Below, in pieces: positions 47,901-58,412 of a stretch of DNA of 64,000 nt. Positions within the stretch are counted from its first letter, which is position 1. Every line of letters starts with the position of its first letter. Made by a program: the position numbers and the translations under genes. Below the pieces are notes generated by a model. That model searched no databases. It had not been told where the DNA came from and saw only the letters and a list, made by a program, of their open reading frames with translations. This stretch comes from Triticum aestivum. Its lineage: Eukaryota > Streptophyta > Magnoliopsida > Poales > Poaceae. The stretch lies in the NCBI RefSeq assembly GCF_018294505.1, contig NC_057809.1, positions 506,689,914 to 506,753,913 of the forward strand, written 5' to 3'.

Positions 47901-49332
47901 CTTGGCTCCTCCTAGGCGCATGCCTAGATACATACTTGATCCTTTTTCCCTCCGAGGTGGTGAGCAAAATTGACTTACTCGCACAATCGATGTTTCCCCC
48001 ATACATTGATAGCCAATCCATTCCCAATATCACATCCAATCCTTGTGACTCCAAAATTATCAAGTCTGAGGGGAAAACATGGCTTCCAATGGCTAATGGC
48101 ATCTGAAAACATCCACTTCTTACCATATACTCAGCTCCGGGTGAGGTTACTAGCATAGGTGTCCTAAGAACTTTAGTGGGAAGTTTATACTTATCCACGA
48201 ACCCCCTTGATATGTATGAATGTGATGCACCAGTATCAAAAAGAACGATTGTAGTAAACGACTTAACCAAAAACTTACCGATAACGGCATCAGGCTGCTC
48301 CTCAACCTCCTCCACGTTCACGTGGTTCACTTGTCCCCTGTTGAAAGGGTTGGGCTTCTTCCCGGCGCTTCCATTGCCATTTCCATTCTTCACTTCAGGG
48401 CACTCAGTGGCGTAATGTCCAGTCTTCCCGCACTTGAAACAAGTAATGTGACTTAGGTCCTTCTTGGCGGGTGTGGCTGGGTTAGCGCGGTTCTGATTAC
48501 TACCTGCTCCGTTCCCGTTTCCAGTCTTGGGGCCACTGTGGTTGTGAGAACTCCCTCCATTGTGGTTGTGACCTCCATGGTTATGGACAAGTCCTCCCGA
48601 GGTCGGGGTTAATCGAGGCTTCTACTGAGCTCCTGAGTTGTACCTTCCTTGTCCATACTTCCTTTTGCGGCTCTCAATTTGCTGCTGCTTCCCTTTAATC
48701 ATAAGAGCCTTGTCTACCAACTCCTAGTAGTTGTTGAATGTTGCCACCATCAACTGCATGCTCATCTCATCATTCAGCCCTTCCATAAACTTCTCCTGCT
48801 TTGCAGCATCTGTGTCCACATCATCAGGGGCATAACGAGATAGCTTACTAAATTGATCCACGTACTGCCCCACAGTACGGTTCTCTTGGCGTAAGTTGCG
48901 AAACTCACGCTTCTTCATGCTCATAGCTCCAGTTGAGACATGGGCTATGCGGAATGCTTGCTGAAACTGATCCCATGTAACAGTGGCTATAGGATAGGTG
49001 ACAGTGTAATTCTCCCACCATGTGGCTGCTGGTCCATCCAACTGATGTGCGGCAAATCACACCTTCTCAGCATCTGTGCATCCCGCAGTGGTTAACTCCC
49101 TTTCAATCCTGCGGAGCCAATCATCTGCCACTATCGGCTCGATGCTACTGGAGAACACCGGCGGCTGCAACCTCAGAAAATGGGCTAAGTTTTCAACTGG
49201 TGGTGGTGGCGGTGGGTTGTTGTTGTTGTTGCCTTGGTTCTGAACTAACAACTACATCAGTGTATTCTGCTGCTGGATCAACTGAGTGAGTTCCGGTGGA
49301 AAGGTAAATCTGGGGTCACGTCTCGGAGGCAT
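44971..49332 (-). pseudogene. Gag-pol of element B: nine in-frame stops, no frameshift
   Basis: From the ATG at 49332 (MPPRRDPRFTFPPELTQ) one frame runs 4,362 bases to a stop at 44971. Domains in order: gag (TWWENYTVTY, RTVGQYVDQFSKLSRYAPD); CCHC knuckle at 48400-48441 (CFKCGKTGHYATEC); protease (VLFDTGASHSYIS, VILGMDWLS); reverse transcriptase ([23 protein letters not shown]); RNase H ([30 protein letters not shown]); integrase ([11 protein letters not shown] zinc site, TIVSDRGTQFTSKFW, QTERVNQILEDML); and chromodomain (VKILEFASRDTH, VQWSHHTGDEATWER). The chromodomain usually directs insertion to modified chromatin. Stops lie at 49252, 49057, 48724, 48622, 47719, 46888, 45991, 45535 and 45454. 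Five are TAG; most can be explained by C-to-T change of CAG or CGA codons. Confidence 0.9.
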
Positions 49333-49530
49333 CTGAGGGTTTAGAGGGAAGAGAAGTAGAATAGAATGAGGTCTAGTGAGGAAAACACTACCCATATGCA
49401 CATGAGACAAACACAATCATATCACTCAATCAATCAAGCAAGGGCATACAAATCGATCTAACTATCGTTACAAAAGTGCTCAGACTACACTATATACATG
49501 GTAGACTACTACTACTGTTTTGGTGGTCAT

Positions 49531-50274
49531 CTAGAAATTTTGATCAGTGGAAGACTCCATGATGTCTACTCCAGCTTCGTCTTCAAAGTCATCATCACTA
49601 CTATCCGGGTCGGAATCGGTGTCGTCGATGATGATGTAGTCTTCAGAACAAATCTCCTTAGGTTCGTCGTCTTCTCCTCCTGGCACGGGGTCTCCCATGA
49701 ATACTCCTAGCTTCCTTGTCAGATCGTCATTCATCTCCACTAGTATCGTCATCTCCTCCTCGTATCCATCGCGTGTAGACTTGAGTTCTTCTTCAAGCTC
49801 GGTGATCCTTGTCATTGCCTTCTTCAAATCTATCATGCCTACGCACATCTGATTCTCCTGGCGACGAATGTGCTGGTTTAACTCCTGGATGAAAGCTGTG
49901 ATTGATCTATCCTTCCTGGTGCTGATCATCTCCCATTGCTCATCTCGGCGCCCACAAATCTGGTAGATAGTATCCTTGAGATCCTTCCGGTAAAATTCTC
50001 CAATGCGTCCCATGGTGATGTGGGCTGCCATACTCTTTCCTAGACTCCAGGTTGGTGCATCAAAGGAAAACTCTATGGGCTTAGTGACTGGCATGAATGT
50101 CCTTCCTGGAACTTGAACTTGAATCATCCAGCGCTCCTCTTCTGGTAAAGTGGCGTTGTAAGTCCCGGTGAAGCTTGGTATTCCAATGTTCAGGTACTTA
50201 GTGACTTCCTTCAAGTGTCGTCCAAAAGATGCTTCTTCATCTGGTTGTGCAAACTTGTTCCTTGCGTCTGCCAT
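49531..50274 (-). CDS. Extra ORF upstream of gag in element B (247 codons), unknown function
   Basis: An intact ORF lies between the primer site and gag. An ATG 10 codons further up (50304) exists, but MADARNKFAQPDEEASFGRH at 50274 looks like the true start. The N-terminal 140 residues look globular (YLNIGIPSFTGTYNATLPEE, VPGRTFMPVTKPIEFSFDAP). A long helix with coiled-coil character follows (about 145-200; KAMTRITELEEELKSTRDGY), then a very acidic tail (DDTDSDPDSSDDDFEDEAG). It has no gag, zinc or enzyme motif. I recall related proteins in other wheat elements of this type, listed as hypothetical. It alone in B has stayed open while gag-pol gathered nine stops. Confidence 0.7.
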   Translation of the reverse strand: MADARNKFAQPDEEASFGRHLKEVTKYLNIGIPSFTGTYNATLPEEERWMIQVQVPGRTFMPVTKPIEFSFDAPTWSLGKSMAAHITMGRIGEFYRKDLKDTIYQICGRRDEQWEMISTRKDRSITAFIQELNQHIRRQENQMCVGMIDLKKAMTRITELEEELKSTRDGYEEEMTILVEMNDDLTRKLGVFMGDPVPGGEDDEPKEICSEDYIIIDDTDSDPDSSDDDFEDEAGVDIMESSTDQNF

Positions 50275-50367
50275 CCTAAAGAGTAGAAAATGGAGAGGAG
50301 TCAAAAATGAGAAGAGAGTAGTGATCTAGGGCTTTAGCTTACTGGTCGTATCCTACACTCAGCGTGT

Positions 50368-50379
50368 GCTCTGACACCA
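50368..50379 (-). other. Primer binding site of element B (initiator tRNA-Met type)
   Basis: On the minus strand TGGTGTCAGAGC begins three bases after the LTR. It differs by one base from TGGTATCAGAGC. Confidence 0.75.
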
Positions 50380-50382
50380 TCT

Positions 50383-51345
50383 TGTAGTGACCCGACCTCA
50401 AACGGTCAAGTCTCTATGCTTCAGTGTCATCCCTGGATCGGTAATGCTGACACACACAGTACTCGAAAGATTTATAACAGAGTAGCAATCACACACTTAT
50501 TACATCAAATGTCTCCAAAAGAGAACTTATTACAATAAATATGGCTTAAGACCATCTAATATGATAACAGCGGAAGGCTTGGAAGATAAAGTGAGTCCAT
50601 CAACTCCAACGGCATAGCTGAGCTGCACGGCAACGACCTAGCAAACCTTACTCCTCGTCCTAAAAGTCTGCAATGTGATATGTTGCAGCCTGAAAACGGG
50701 TCAGCACATGGAATATGCTGGCAATGTAACACAGTAGAGCAATGAACAGAAATAATGCTAACACTATATGCATATTTGGCTGGTGGAGGCTGTATGGTTA
50801 TAATGTTTTTGCGAAAAGCCAAATTTTTTCCTACAATAAAGGAATACGTTTTATTTTTACTATCATGGTAGTTGAAACATCATTGAGAAGGTTCCTCCAA
50901 CTCAATCCCAATTAAAGTAGTTCATTAACCCAACAAATTAATTTAGAGTGATGAGATACAATAGGAAAATCCAAGTACTAGATACTCAAGATGTCCATAA
51001 CCGGGGACACGACTAACCATGATTAGATTGTACACTCTACAGAGGTTTGTGCACTTTTCCCCACAAGACTCGATCTCCTCCATTGGATTTCTCGCACTAC
51101 ATGATGTTTGAGAAACGGATGATCGAGACACAGTCTTTCAGAAGCATTTACTCTTTACTCTGGATGGACAGTTACACCTACTTTCCCTCTACATCTACTA
51201 GCCCACCACTGAAAGAGATCACACAACTTACTCATACTATGCCAGAGCCCATAATGGCTTGTGGCTGCACATGGAAGTTTCTAGCATGAATAATCTTAAG
51301 ATCCCTTTGAGCCTGGGTGGCGGACCATAGGATGATCACACGGGT
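50383..51345 (-). repeat. Truncated 5' LTR of element B (L2, 963 bp)
   Basis: It matches the first 960 or so bases of L1 (+ strand order) with scattered differences, then switches at ACGGGT into copia LTR sequence. Confidence 0.85.
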
Positions 51346-52156
51346 TCCAGAACTATGTAGACATGGCCGAGACTCATCTCCGGTCAATAACCAATAGCGG
51401 AACCTGGATGCTCATATTGGTTCCTACATATTCTACGAAGATCTTTATCGGTCAAACCGCATAACGACATACGTTGTTCCCTTTGTCATCGGTATGTTAC
51501 TTGCCCGAGATTCGATCGTCGGTGTCATCATACCTAGTTCAATCTCGTTACCGGTAAGTCTCTTTACTCGCTCCGTAATGCATCATCCCGTAACTAACTC
51601 ATTAGTCACATTGCTTGCAAGGCTTATAGTGATGTGTATTACCGAGAGGGCCCAAAGATACCTCTCCAGCAATCGGAGTGACAAATCCTAATCTCGATCT
51701 ATGCCAACTCAACAAACACCATCGGAGACACTTGTAGAGCATCTTTATGATCACCCAGTTATGTTGTGACGTTTGATAGCACACTAAGTGTTCCTACGGT
51801 ATTCGGGAGTTGCATAATCTCATAGTCATAGAAACGTGTATAAGTTATGAAGACAGCAATAGCAATAAACTAAACAATCATAGTGCTAAGCTAATGGATG
51901 GGTCAACAATCACATCATTCTCTAATGATGTGATCCCGTTCATCAAATGACGACTCATGTCTATGGCTAGGAAACTTAACCATCTTTGATTAACGAGCTA
52001 GTCAAGTAGAGGCATACTAGTAACACTCTATTTGTCTATGTATTCACACATGTACTTCCGGTTAATAAAATTCTAGCATGAATAATAAACATTTATCATG
52101 ATATAAGGAAATATAAATAACAAATTTATTATTGTCTCTAGGGCATATTTCCTTCA
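51340..52156 (-). repeat. Second copy of the outer part of C's LTR
   Basis: It matches 39829-40644 with a few base differences. It is not an independent copia insertion, because the flank beyond it is also copied. Confidence 0.88.
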
Positions 52157-53724
52157 TCAGTCGCCCCTCGCATGTCTGTCAGAAGCCTTCTCCAACAGCG
52201 GCGGTGTAGTGTCAAAAACGGTGGCGGTGGCGCACGGCCACATTGTCCCTTGCACCGAGTAGCACGATGGCGTGTGCGGTGCTTGGTTCGCATCGGCGAC
52301 AACATGTGTATAGTGGCGCCCCATGCAGGTCGAGAATGAGTAAAAAAATGAGGGACAAAATACAAGAGGACGGGAATGGGGTCGCCCTAGGTATTTCTAG
52401 GACACATTGTACGTGGGGTCCACAGGGGACGCGTGATAACCAAGGGAGGCGAGCGATGCGAGCGACAAAATCAAATGGCTGAAAGGAAGTGGTTTCCTAT
52501 TTATTAATAATAATATTGTATCAAGGATATATGAATATAACGAGCATGTACCCGACCTCTGCTTAACTATGATGTACAACCAAAAATGCACAAACTTAGG
52601 CAACACGTTGACAAAGGGTACAATCACACAAAAACAAAGCAATTCCAAAGGAGGAGAGGGGAAAGGCATGTATGAAGACTATGCTGCCACCCATAAGGGG
52701 TTAAAACTTTCTTGGACACCTGCTCCAAACACATACACAATGTTGTAAACAAATGTTGGTGTTCTTGTCATTGTAGAATAGACCATGAACGAAGCTAGTG
52801 TGTAGTGTGTGTATCGATAGATAATCTTGCAATGGAGATGAATTTTTACAATTAAAAATCATATCATTACTACATTGTTATAATGGCCAAATCTAGGTTG
52901 ACGCTCTCACCCTTATGAGCACGCTAAACTTGCATGGTATACCATGAAGCCAGTGACCAAGCACATTCGCTACAATGCGTGGCAGATAGAAGTTAAATGC
53001 AACTTGGATGACTGACTATGTAGCGCGCAAATCTGCATTGCAAGCAAATATATTTTATTATCTCGTTACTTTGATAAAACAACATGTTTTTCTTCCATGC
53101 CAATTGCGATGAACGATGTTGTCCTTAGTTAGGATCACACATTGACGAAGGTACCAAAATAATCTTGATTTTTAATGATACTTTTGACTTCCAAATTGTT
53201 TATTTATTATAGTCAACGGAGAAAACCACTTTGAGCTAGATTCTAGTGAAATCCATCGTGCTCATGACTTATTTAACTATATCACTTTCGTTTCGAGCAA
53301 TATGGTAAATGGTTGGATATTAACTCGGAGGGTGGCATTTCTCGCTCGCTTGTCCTCCCAAAAACGAATTCCCAAGCGATGTCCAGAAGGATGCCCAAGA
53401 AGAAAAACCATTATGGTTGAGGCATGAGAGGGATTAGTCCACCCATGAGCTATGAACTCTCCTTTCCTCCTAGTCAATTGTGGACCCTTGGACCAAAGAT
53501 TTGCATGACACCATCATAATAGTCGCATGTAGATTTTTATGATAGTGTGACAACCTCGGGTTACCAGTGGACACTAGGCATGAGTTTTACACAGATTCGA
53601 GCCCTCACGCTAAAAGTAACAAATCATTTTCATGCTTATATGGGATTATACACAGAGGGGTTGCAATGGAAACGTACAAAGGAGTGTTAGGCGAGTTGGA
53701 TGTCAAGTTGCCCTGTTTGGAGAT
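52157..53724. repeat. Second copy of the spacer 40645-42213
   Basis: Nearly identical to the first copy over its whole length, with about ten differences noted by eye. No gene is seen. Confidence 0.9.
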
Positions 53725-56423
53725 TGTAGCGACCCGACCTCAAATGGTCAGGTCTCTATGCTTCAGTGTCATCCCTGGATTGGTACTGCTGACACACAGA
53801 GTACTCGAAGGATTTATAACAGAGTAGCAATCACACACTTATTACATCGAATGTCTCCAAAAGAGAACTTATTATAATAAATATGGCCTAAGGCCATCTA
53901 ATACGATAACAGCGAAAGGCTTGGAAGATAAAGTGAGTCCATCAACTCCAACGACATAGCTGAGCAGCACGGCAACGACCTAGCGAACCTTACTCCTCGT
54001 CTGAAAAGTCTGCAACGTGATATGTTGCAGCCCAAAAACGGGTTAGCACATGAAATATGCTGGCAATGTAACACAGTAGAGCAATGAACAGAAATAATAC
54101 TAACACTATATGCATATTTGGCTGGTGGAGGCTGTATGGGTATAATGTTTTTGCGAAAAGCCAAAAAATTTCCTACAACAAAGGAATAAGTTTTATTTCA
54201 ACTATCATGGTACTTGAAACATCATTGAGAAGGTTCCTCCAACTCAATCCCAATTAAAGTAGTTCATTAACCCAACAAATTAATTTAGAGTGATGAGATA
54301 CAATAGGAAAATCCAAGTACTAGATACTCAAGATGTCCATAACCGGGGACACGGCTAACCATGATTAGATTGTACACTCTGCAGAGGTTTGTGCACTTTT
54401 TCCCACAAGACTCGATCTCCTCCGTTGGATTTCTCGCACTACATGATGTTTGAGAAACGGATGATCGAGACACAGTCTTTCAGAAGCATTTACTCTTTAC
54501 TCTGGATGGACAGTTACACCTAATTTCCCTCTACATCTGCTAGCCCACCACTGAAAGAGGTCACACAACTTACTCATACTATGCCAGAGCCCATAATGGC
54601 TTGTGGCTGCACATGGAAGTTTCTAGCATGAATAATCTTAAGATCCCTTTGAGCCTGGGTGGCGGACCGTAGGATGATCACACGGGTACTCCGGGATATC
54701 CTAGGACAACACTGGATTCTCCAGTTGCCCAAACAAGCAATCCATCCAGATGTGTATTAAAGGTGCCACCTTAAGTTGAACCATTAATTATCAATCTCAC
54801 ATCTGTCATGGATACACTCAAACCCAATCCACGTCTACGAGCATAGCATAGCAATATAAGCAACGTAGAGGTAACTCCTGAGGGTTTGATAATAAAACAG
54901 GTAATAGGTTCTACCTCATCATCTACTTCCCAAACCCACAAGTCAATCACATCCTAATCATGCAGTGTTTGAGGATTGGAACTAATGCATAAAAACTGGG
55001 TAATAAAGGGGTACGATCAAAGTGTTACTTGCCTTGCTGATGATCCGTGAAACCTAGAGACTCGTAGTAGCACGCTTCGCACTCCGGGTGTTCTATCGCA
55101 GACAAACAATAGCATACATAAGCAATCAAACAAAGATGCACGGGTAAAACTCAAATAAGAGATCTAACCAGAAAGTTCAACTTAAGAACTCCAGTTTGCA
55201 AAAAGAATCAAATCAAAGGGAGCAACGAAACACAAACTGCGAAAGAAACGAGATCCGATTACTAATCTGGACTAAAGTCAAATTTTACAGTACCAAAATC
55301 TTGTTCAAGTTGATTAAACGGAAAGAGGGCTTCGAGACGAAGATCTAGGCGCTTGAATCGCCTGATTCCTATAAACGAGCGAAAAAAAAAACTAAAAAAA
55401 ATCGCATCAGAAATCGCGATCGAAAATAATCGCGAAAAACCTGAGAAAAACAAAAACGGACGAACAGGCTAACGAACGAACGTTCGTTGTCTGTGACTAA
55501 CGGGCGAAAACCGTTCGTTAAAACGAACGTACGGACGAACGTCCGCTGAATAAACTAAACCGAGAAAACCATCGAATCGATCTAAAAACGTAACTAGGGT
55601 TTTTTTAAAAAAAACCAACGGTTTTTACCTAAACCGAAAAAACCGAACGGCGAGATTCGAACTCCGGCGCGGCTCCGACGGCTTCCGGCGAGCGGGCGAC
55701 GGCGGGGTGCAGCGCGGGGCGGCGGAGGGCGGCGCGGCAGGGGCTTGGCGGCGACGCAACAGTAGGCGGCGTGCGGCGGCGGCGCGAGGCGGCGGGTGGC
55801 GGGGCTGGCGGCTGGCGGCGGCGACTTGGGGCTCCAAGGGGGCCCCGGGTCCGGCTTTCAAAGGGGGAGGGGCGGCGGCTTGTGGCTCGGACTCCCTCGA
55901 GGAGTCCGGCTCGGAGACGACGGCGGCGCGGGGCTGGCTGGGCCAGCTGAGCCGCGGCCCAGTTCGATCCGGTGGGATTCCTCTTTTTTTTAACATAGTC
56001 CGCCGAAAAGAAATCCTTGAAAAAAAATTAAAAAAATCTAAAAATACCAAAACAAATTTTCACCATCTAAATAGAATATTTAGAATAAGGTGAACATTTT
56101 CTTGGCCTAAAATGCAATTTTTAAAAAATGCATATTTTTTCCTATGCAAATAAAAATAGCAATAAAATCCGAATAAAGTCAAAAGTTGATTTTAATATTT
56201 TTCCTCCAATATTTCGTTTATTTTGGAGAAGTCATATTATCTCCTCTCATATATTTTAATATGAAATATTTTCGGAGAGAAAAATAATAAAACAAATGAT
56301 CCTTGTTTCGATATTTGATAAAATTCAAATATGAAAACCATGAAATCCCCAACTCTCTTCGAGTGTCCTTAAGTTGCTTAGAATTTTAAGGATCGCGAAA
56401 CAAAATGCAAATAAAATATGATA
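53725..56423 (-). repeat. Third LTR copy of the B family (L3)
   Basis: It starts like L1 (almost identical for about 360 bases). It then departs from L1 and shares variants with L2, and ends at 56423, about 52 bases before the sense start of the LTR. No internal region of B is attached to it. Confidence 0.85.
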
Positions 56424-56815
56424 GAGATGGACGGTTTCGGCTTTATGTCTAGATTGAATCTACTATAATCTAGGGCTTCTAGAGATCTTTGTCCGACTGA
56501 AGATGGTGCTCTGTCTTGAGGGCACAAATTTATATAATAGTGTTGGTCAGTGGCTTCCTTCCCTCCATCTTGGTCATCTTGCACGTATGTCCTGGACTCC
56601 TCCATTTCTGGTAGTAATATGACTCCTTTTAGGAAAATCAGGGGTGGCACATTTAAAGGAGTCAATGGCCCAGGCATGTCCCCCTGTATCGTACATGGGC
56701 AATTACGGCACAAAACATAGTACGTGCGGCACAAGAACATAATGAAAGCCACTTCCCCTTGACACATTGTAACGAGTGGTCACCTAAGGAGGGGATGTGG
56801 AATGTGGAAGAAGAC
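56424..56815. other. Unassigned low-repeat sequence
   Basis: It starts abruptly at the end of L3. A minus ORF of 129 codons overlaps L3 and this stretch and shows no known domain. Confidence 0.35.
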
Positions 56816-57500
56816 TGAAGGAACCGCCAGCATCTAAAGAAAGCGATGATTTTGATGGTGACCTACTTACCATATCAAACAAGCAATCCGATGAAGCATG
56901 GATTTTGGATACACTAAGCTCTTATCATGTCACACCTAAACAAAAGAGTGCTTAATTTCCTACAAGTTTGGTGATCTTAGAGATGTCTATCAAGACGACG
57001 ATGTGCCATGGTGCATTGGAGATATCAAGATCGAGATCAAAGACGGTGTTGAACATGTGCTCAATAATGTTAGAGATGTGCGAAAGGCTCGGAGGAATCT
57101 AAGTTCGCTTGACAAACTCCATGGAAATGGTTATGTCCAAAGGTGGACAGGGACAAGAAGACCATGAGGATCAAGAAGGACAAGAAGCTTGTGGATGGGA
57201 AAGAGGACCGAGAACAACCTGTACAAGGTGCGAACAACCATCGTTGAGAGTTGAGGAGAAGCCAAGTGTGGTGATATATTATCAATCAAGGGATTGGCGG
57301 CCGGCTCATGTGAGTGAGCAAACAAGAGAAGACCGAGTCTAACCATGCATGTGTTTTCAAGCAAAATGGTGATTTCAAGATGGCAAAGGACATATTCGCT
57401 AGGATGCAGTTTGTTGAATGAGTGTATAGATCTACTATAAGACTTGGTGTATGTGGAGAGTTAAGTGTTTGGGTCAAATACGTGTAGTCCATAAGATGTT
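56816..57500 (+). pseudogene. Relic of a copia polyprotein (protease to pre-integrase)
   Basis: Read over several frames on +, short phrases recall copia: SKQSDEAWILDT followed by SYHVTP (protease active-site region), then IKIEIKDGVEHVLNNV, KLHGNGYV and TENNLYKVRTTIV. These lie in the right order for protease, linker and GAG-pre-integrase of a Tnt1-like element. Many indels separate them and no LTR is seen, so it is old. Unlike the other elements it is not clearly bounded. Confidence 0.5.
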
Positions 57501-57745
57501 ACGGGATAGGCAAAATGGCTAGACGAAGATGGTAAACTAGATACAAGATCTAGAAGGAACCATGGTAGGATGGTCGAGATGCACCTGGTCTTAGCGGGGC
57601 TTTGGTTGATCCGTACTATAACGATTTAGTACATGAAAGTAGCGCTAATAGCCATGTCTTGGGATAAACAATGTTCAATGAACCTCATTAATAAGTAGTA
57701 TATTCTCTTTATCTATTTTTGCAAGGGTGTGGCTAGGTCTACGTC

Positions 57746-57766
57746 GACTGAGACCAAGTCTCAGTC
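57746..57766. repeat. Perfect inverted repeat near the Stowaway MITE
   Basis: GACTGAGAC, CAA, GTCTCAGTC. A related phrase (CCTCAGTCAATTGAGACTT) occurs near 57995, on the other side of the MITE. Confidence 0.6.
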
Positions 57767-57776
57767 AAGTGATATA

Positions 57777-57879
57777 CTCCCTCCGTTTCAATTTACTTGT
57801 CGCAGGTATGGATGTATCTAGATGTATTTTAGTTCTAGATACATCCATTTCTGTGACGAGTAATTTGAAACGAAGAGAG
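57777..57879. mobile_element. Stowaway-type MITE (103 bp), TSD TA
   Basis: CTCCCTCCGTTTCAATTTAC at one end and GTAATTTGAAACGAAGAGAG at the other form the family's terminal inverted repeat. TA stands on both sides (57775-57776, 57880-57881). The centre is a further inverted repeat around ATGTATCTAGATGTATTTTA. Such MITEs are moved by Mariner-type transposases. Confidence 0.88.
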
Positions 57880-57881
57880 TA

Positions 57882-58412
57882 GTATGTAAGAAGAAAAAAA
57901 ACTGGAAAAATTTTACTTTTTATGAATCTTCATGCAAAATCAAAAAAAGATAGCATCGGTTGAGACATAATGAAGCCTCAGTCAATTGAGACTTACCAAA
58001 ACTGTTTTTGCAATGATTTGATCACGTAAAATCTAGACCGGAGGACAGCGAAAGGAGACGGTCGCTGTTCAGTGCATTCCCATCGCATACACCTATTAGA
58101 CACATGCATTATGCTTAATCTGTCTTTGGTGGCCAACAATCATTGACTAACTTCTTCTTAGCTTTGCAAGAGAACGCGCGAAAAGAGCATCATGAAAGTA
58201 ATATCGTACGAGCCGAATCCAAACAACGCGAATGTTCATCTCATCGTGTCATACCACCCAACTATTCCCCCTTTCAACATACACCTACGAGAAGGGAACC
58301 GGATTCTCCTCCCTCCAATCAGGCGGTGCAAAGAGCTAATGGAAGTACGGCGCGATGGAGAACCTCATTCCTCGCCGGCCGGCCCGCCGACTTCAAGCGC
58401 TCAGGGTGGGAG
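57882..58412. other. Region beyond the 3' end of the CaaX-box gene
   Basis: No gene recognised. It should contain the 3' UTR and poly(A) signal of the minus-strand gene that ends at 58413. Short ORFs on + continue as a shadow of that gene and are not credible. Confidence 0.4.

Larger units (their letters stand above)
42214..51345 (-). mobile_element. Element B: Tekay-like chromovirus (Ty3/gypsy), minus strand
   Basis: The 3' LTR is at 42214-44928, the internal region at 44929-50382, and the 5' LTR (50383-51345) is cut after 963 bases. The order on the minus strand is primer site, extra ORF, gag, protease, reverse transcriptase, RNase H, integrase, chromodomain, polypurine tract. The chromodomain and the TGTAACATCC LTR start point to the Tekay lineage. 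The 5' LTR passes into a copy of C's LTR at the shared bases ACGGGT (51340-51345), so no target duplication can be shown. Confidence 0.85.

Noticed and set aside
53567..53877. ORFs of 81-86 codons repeated at 42056-42369
   Set aside because: They span the border between spacer and B's LTR, so they are not genes; identity comes from the recent duplication.
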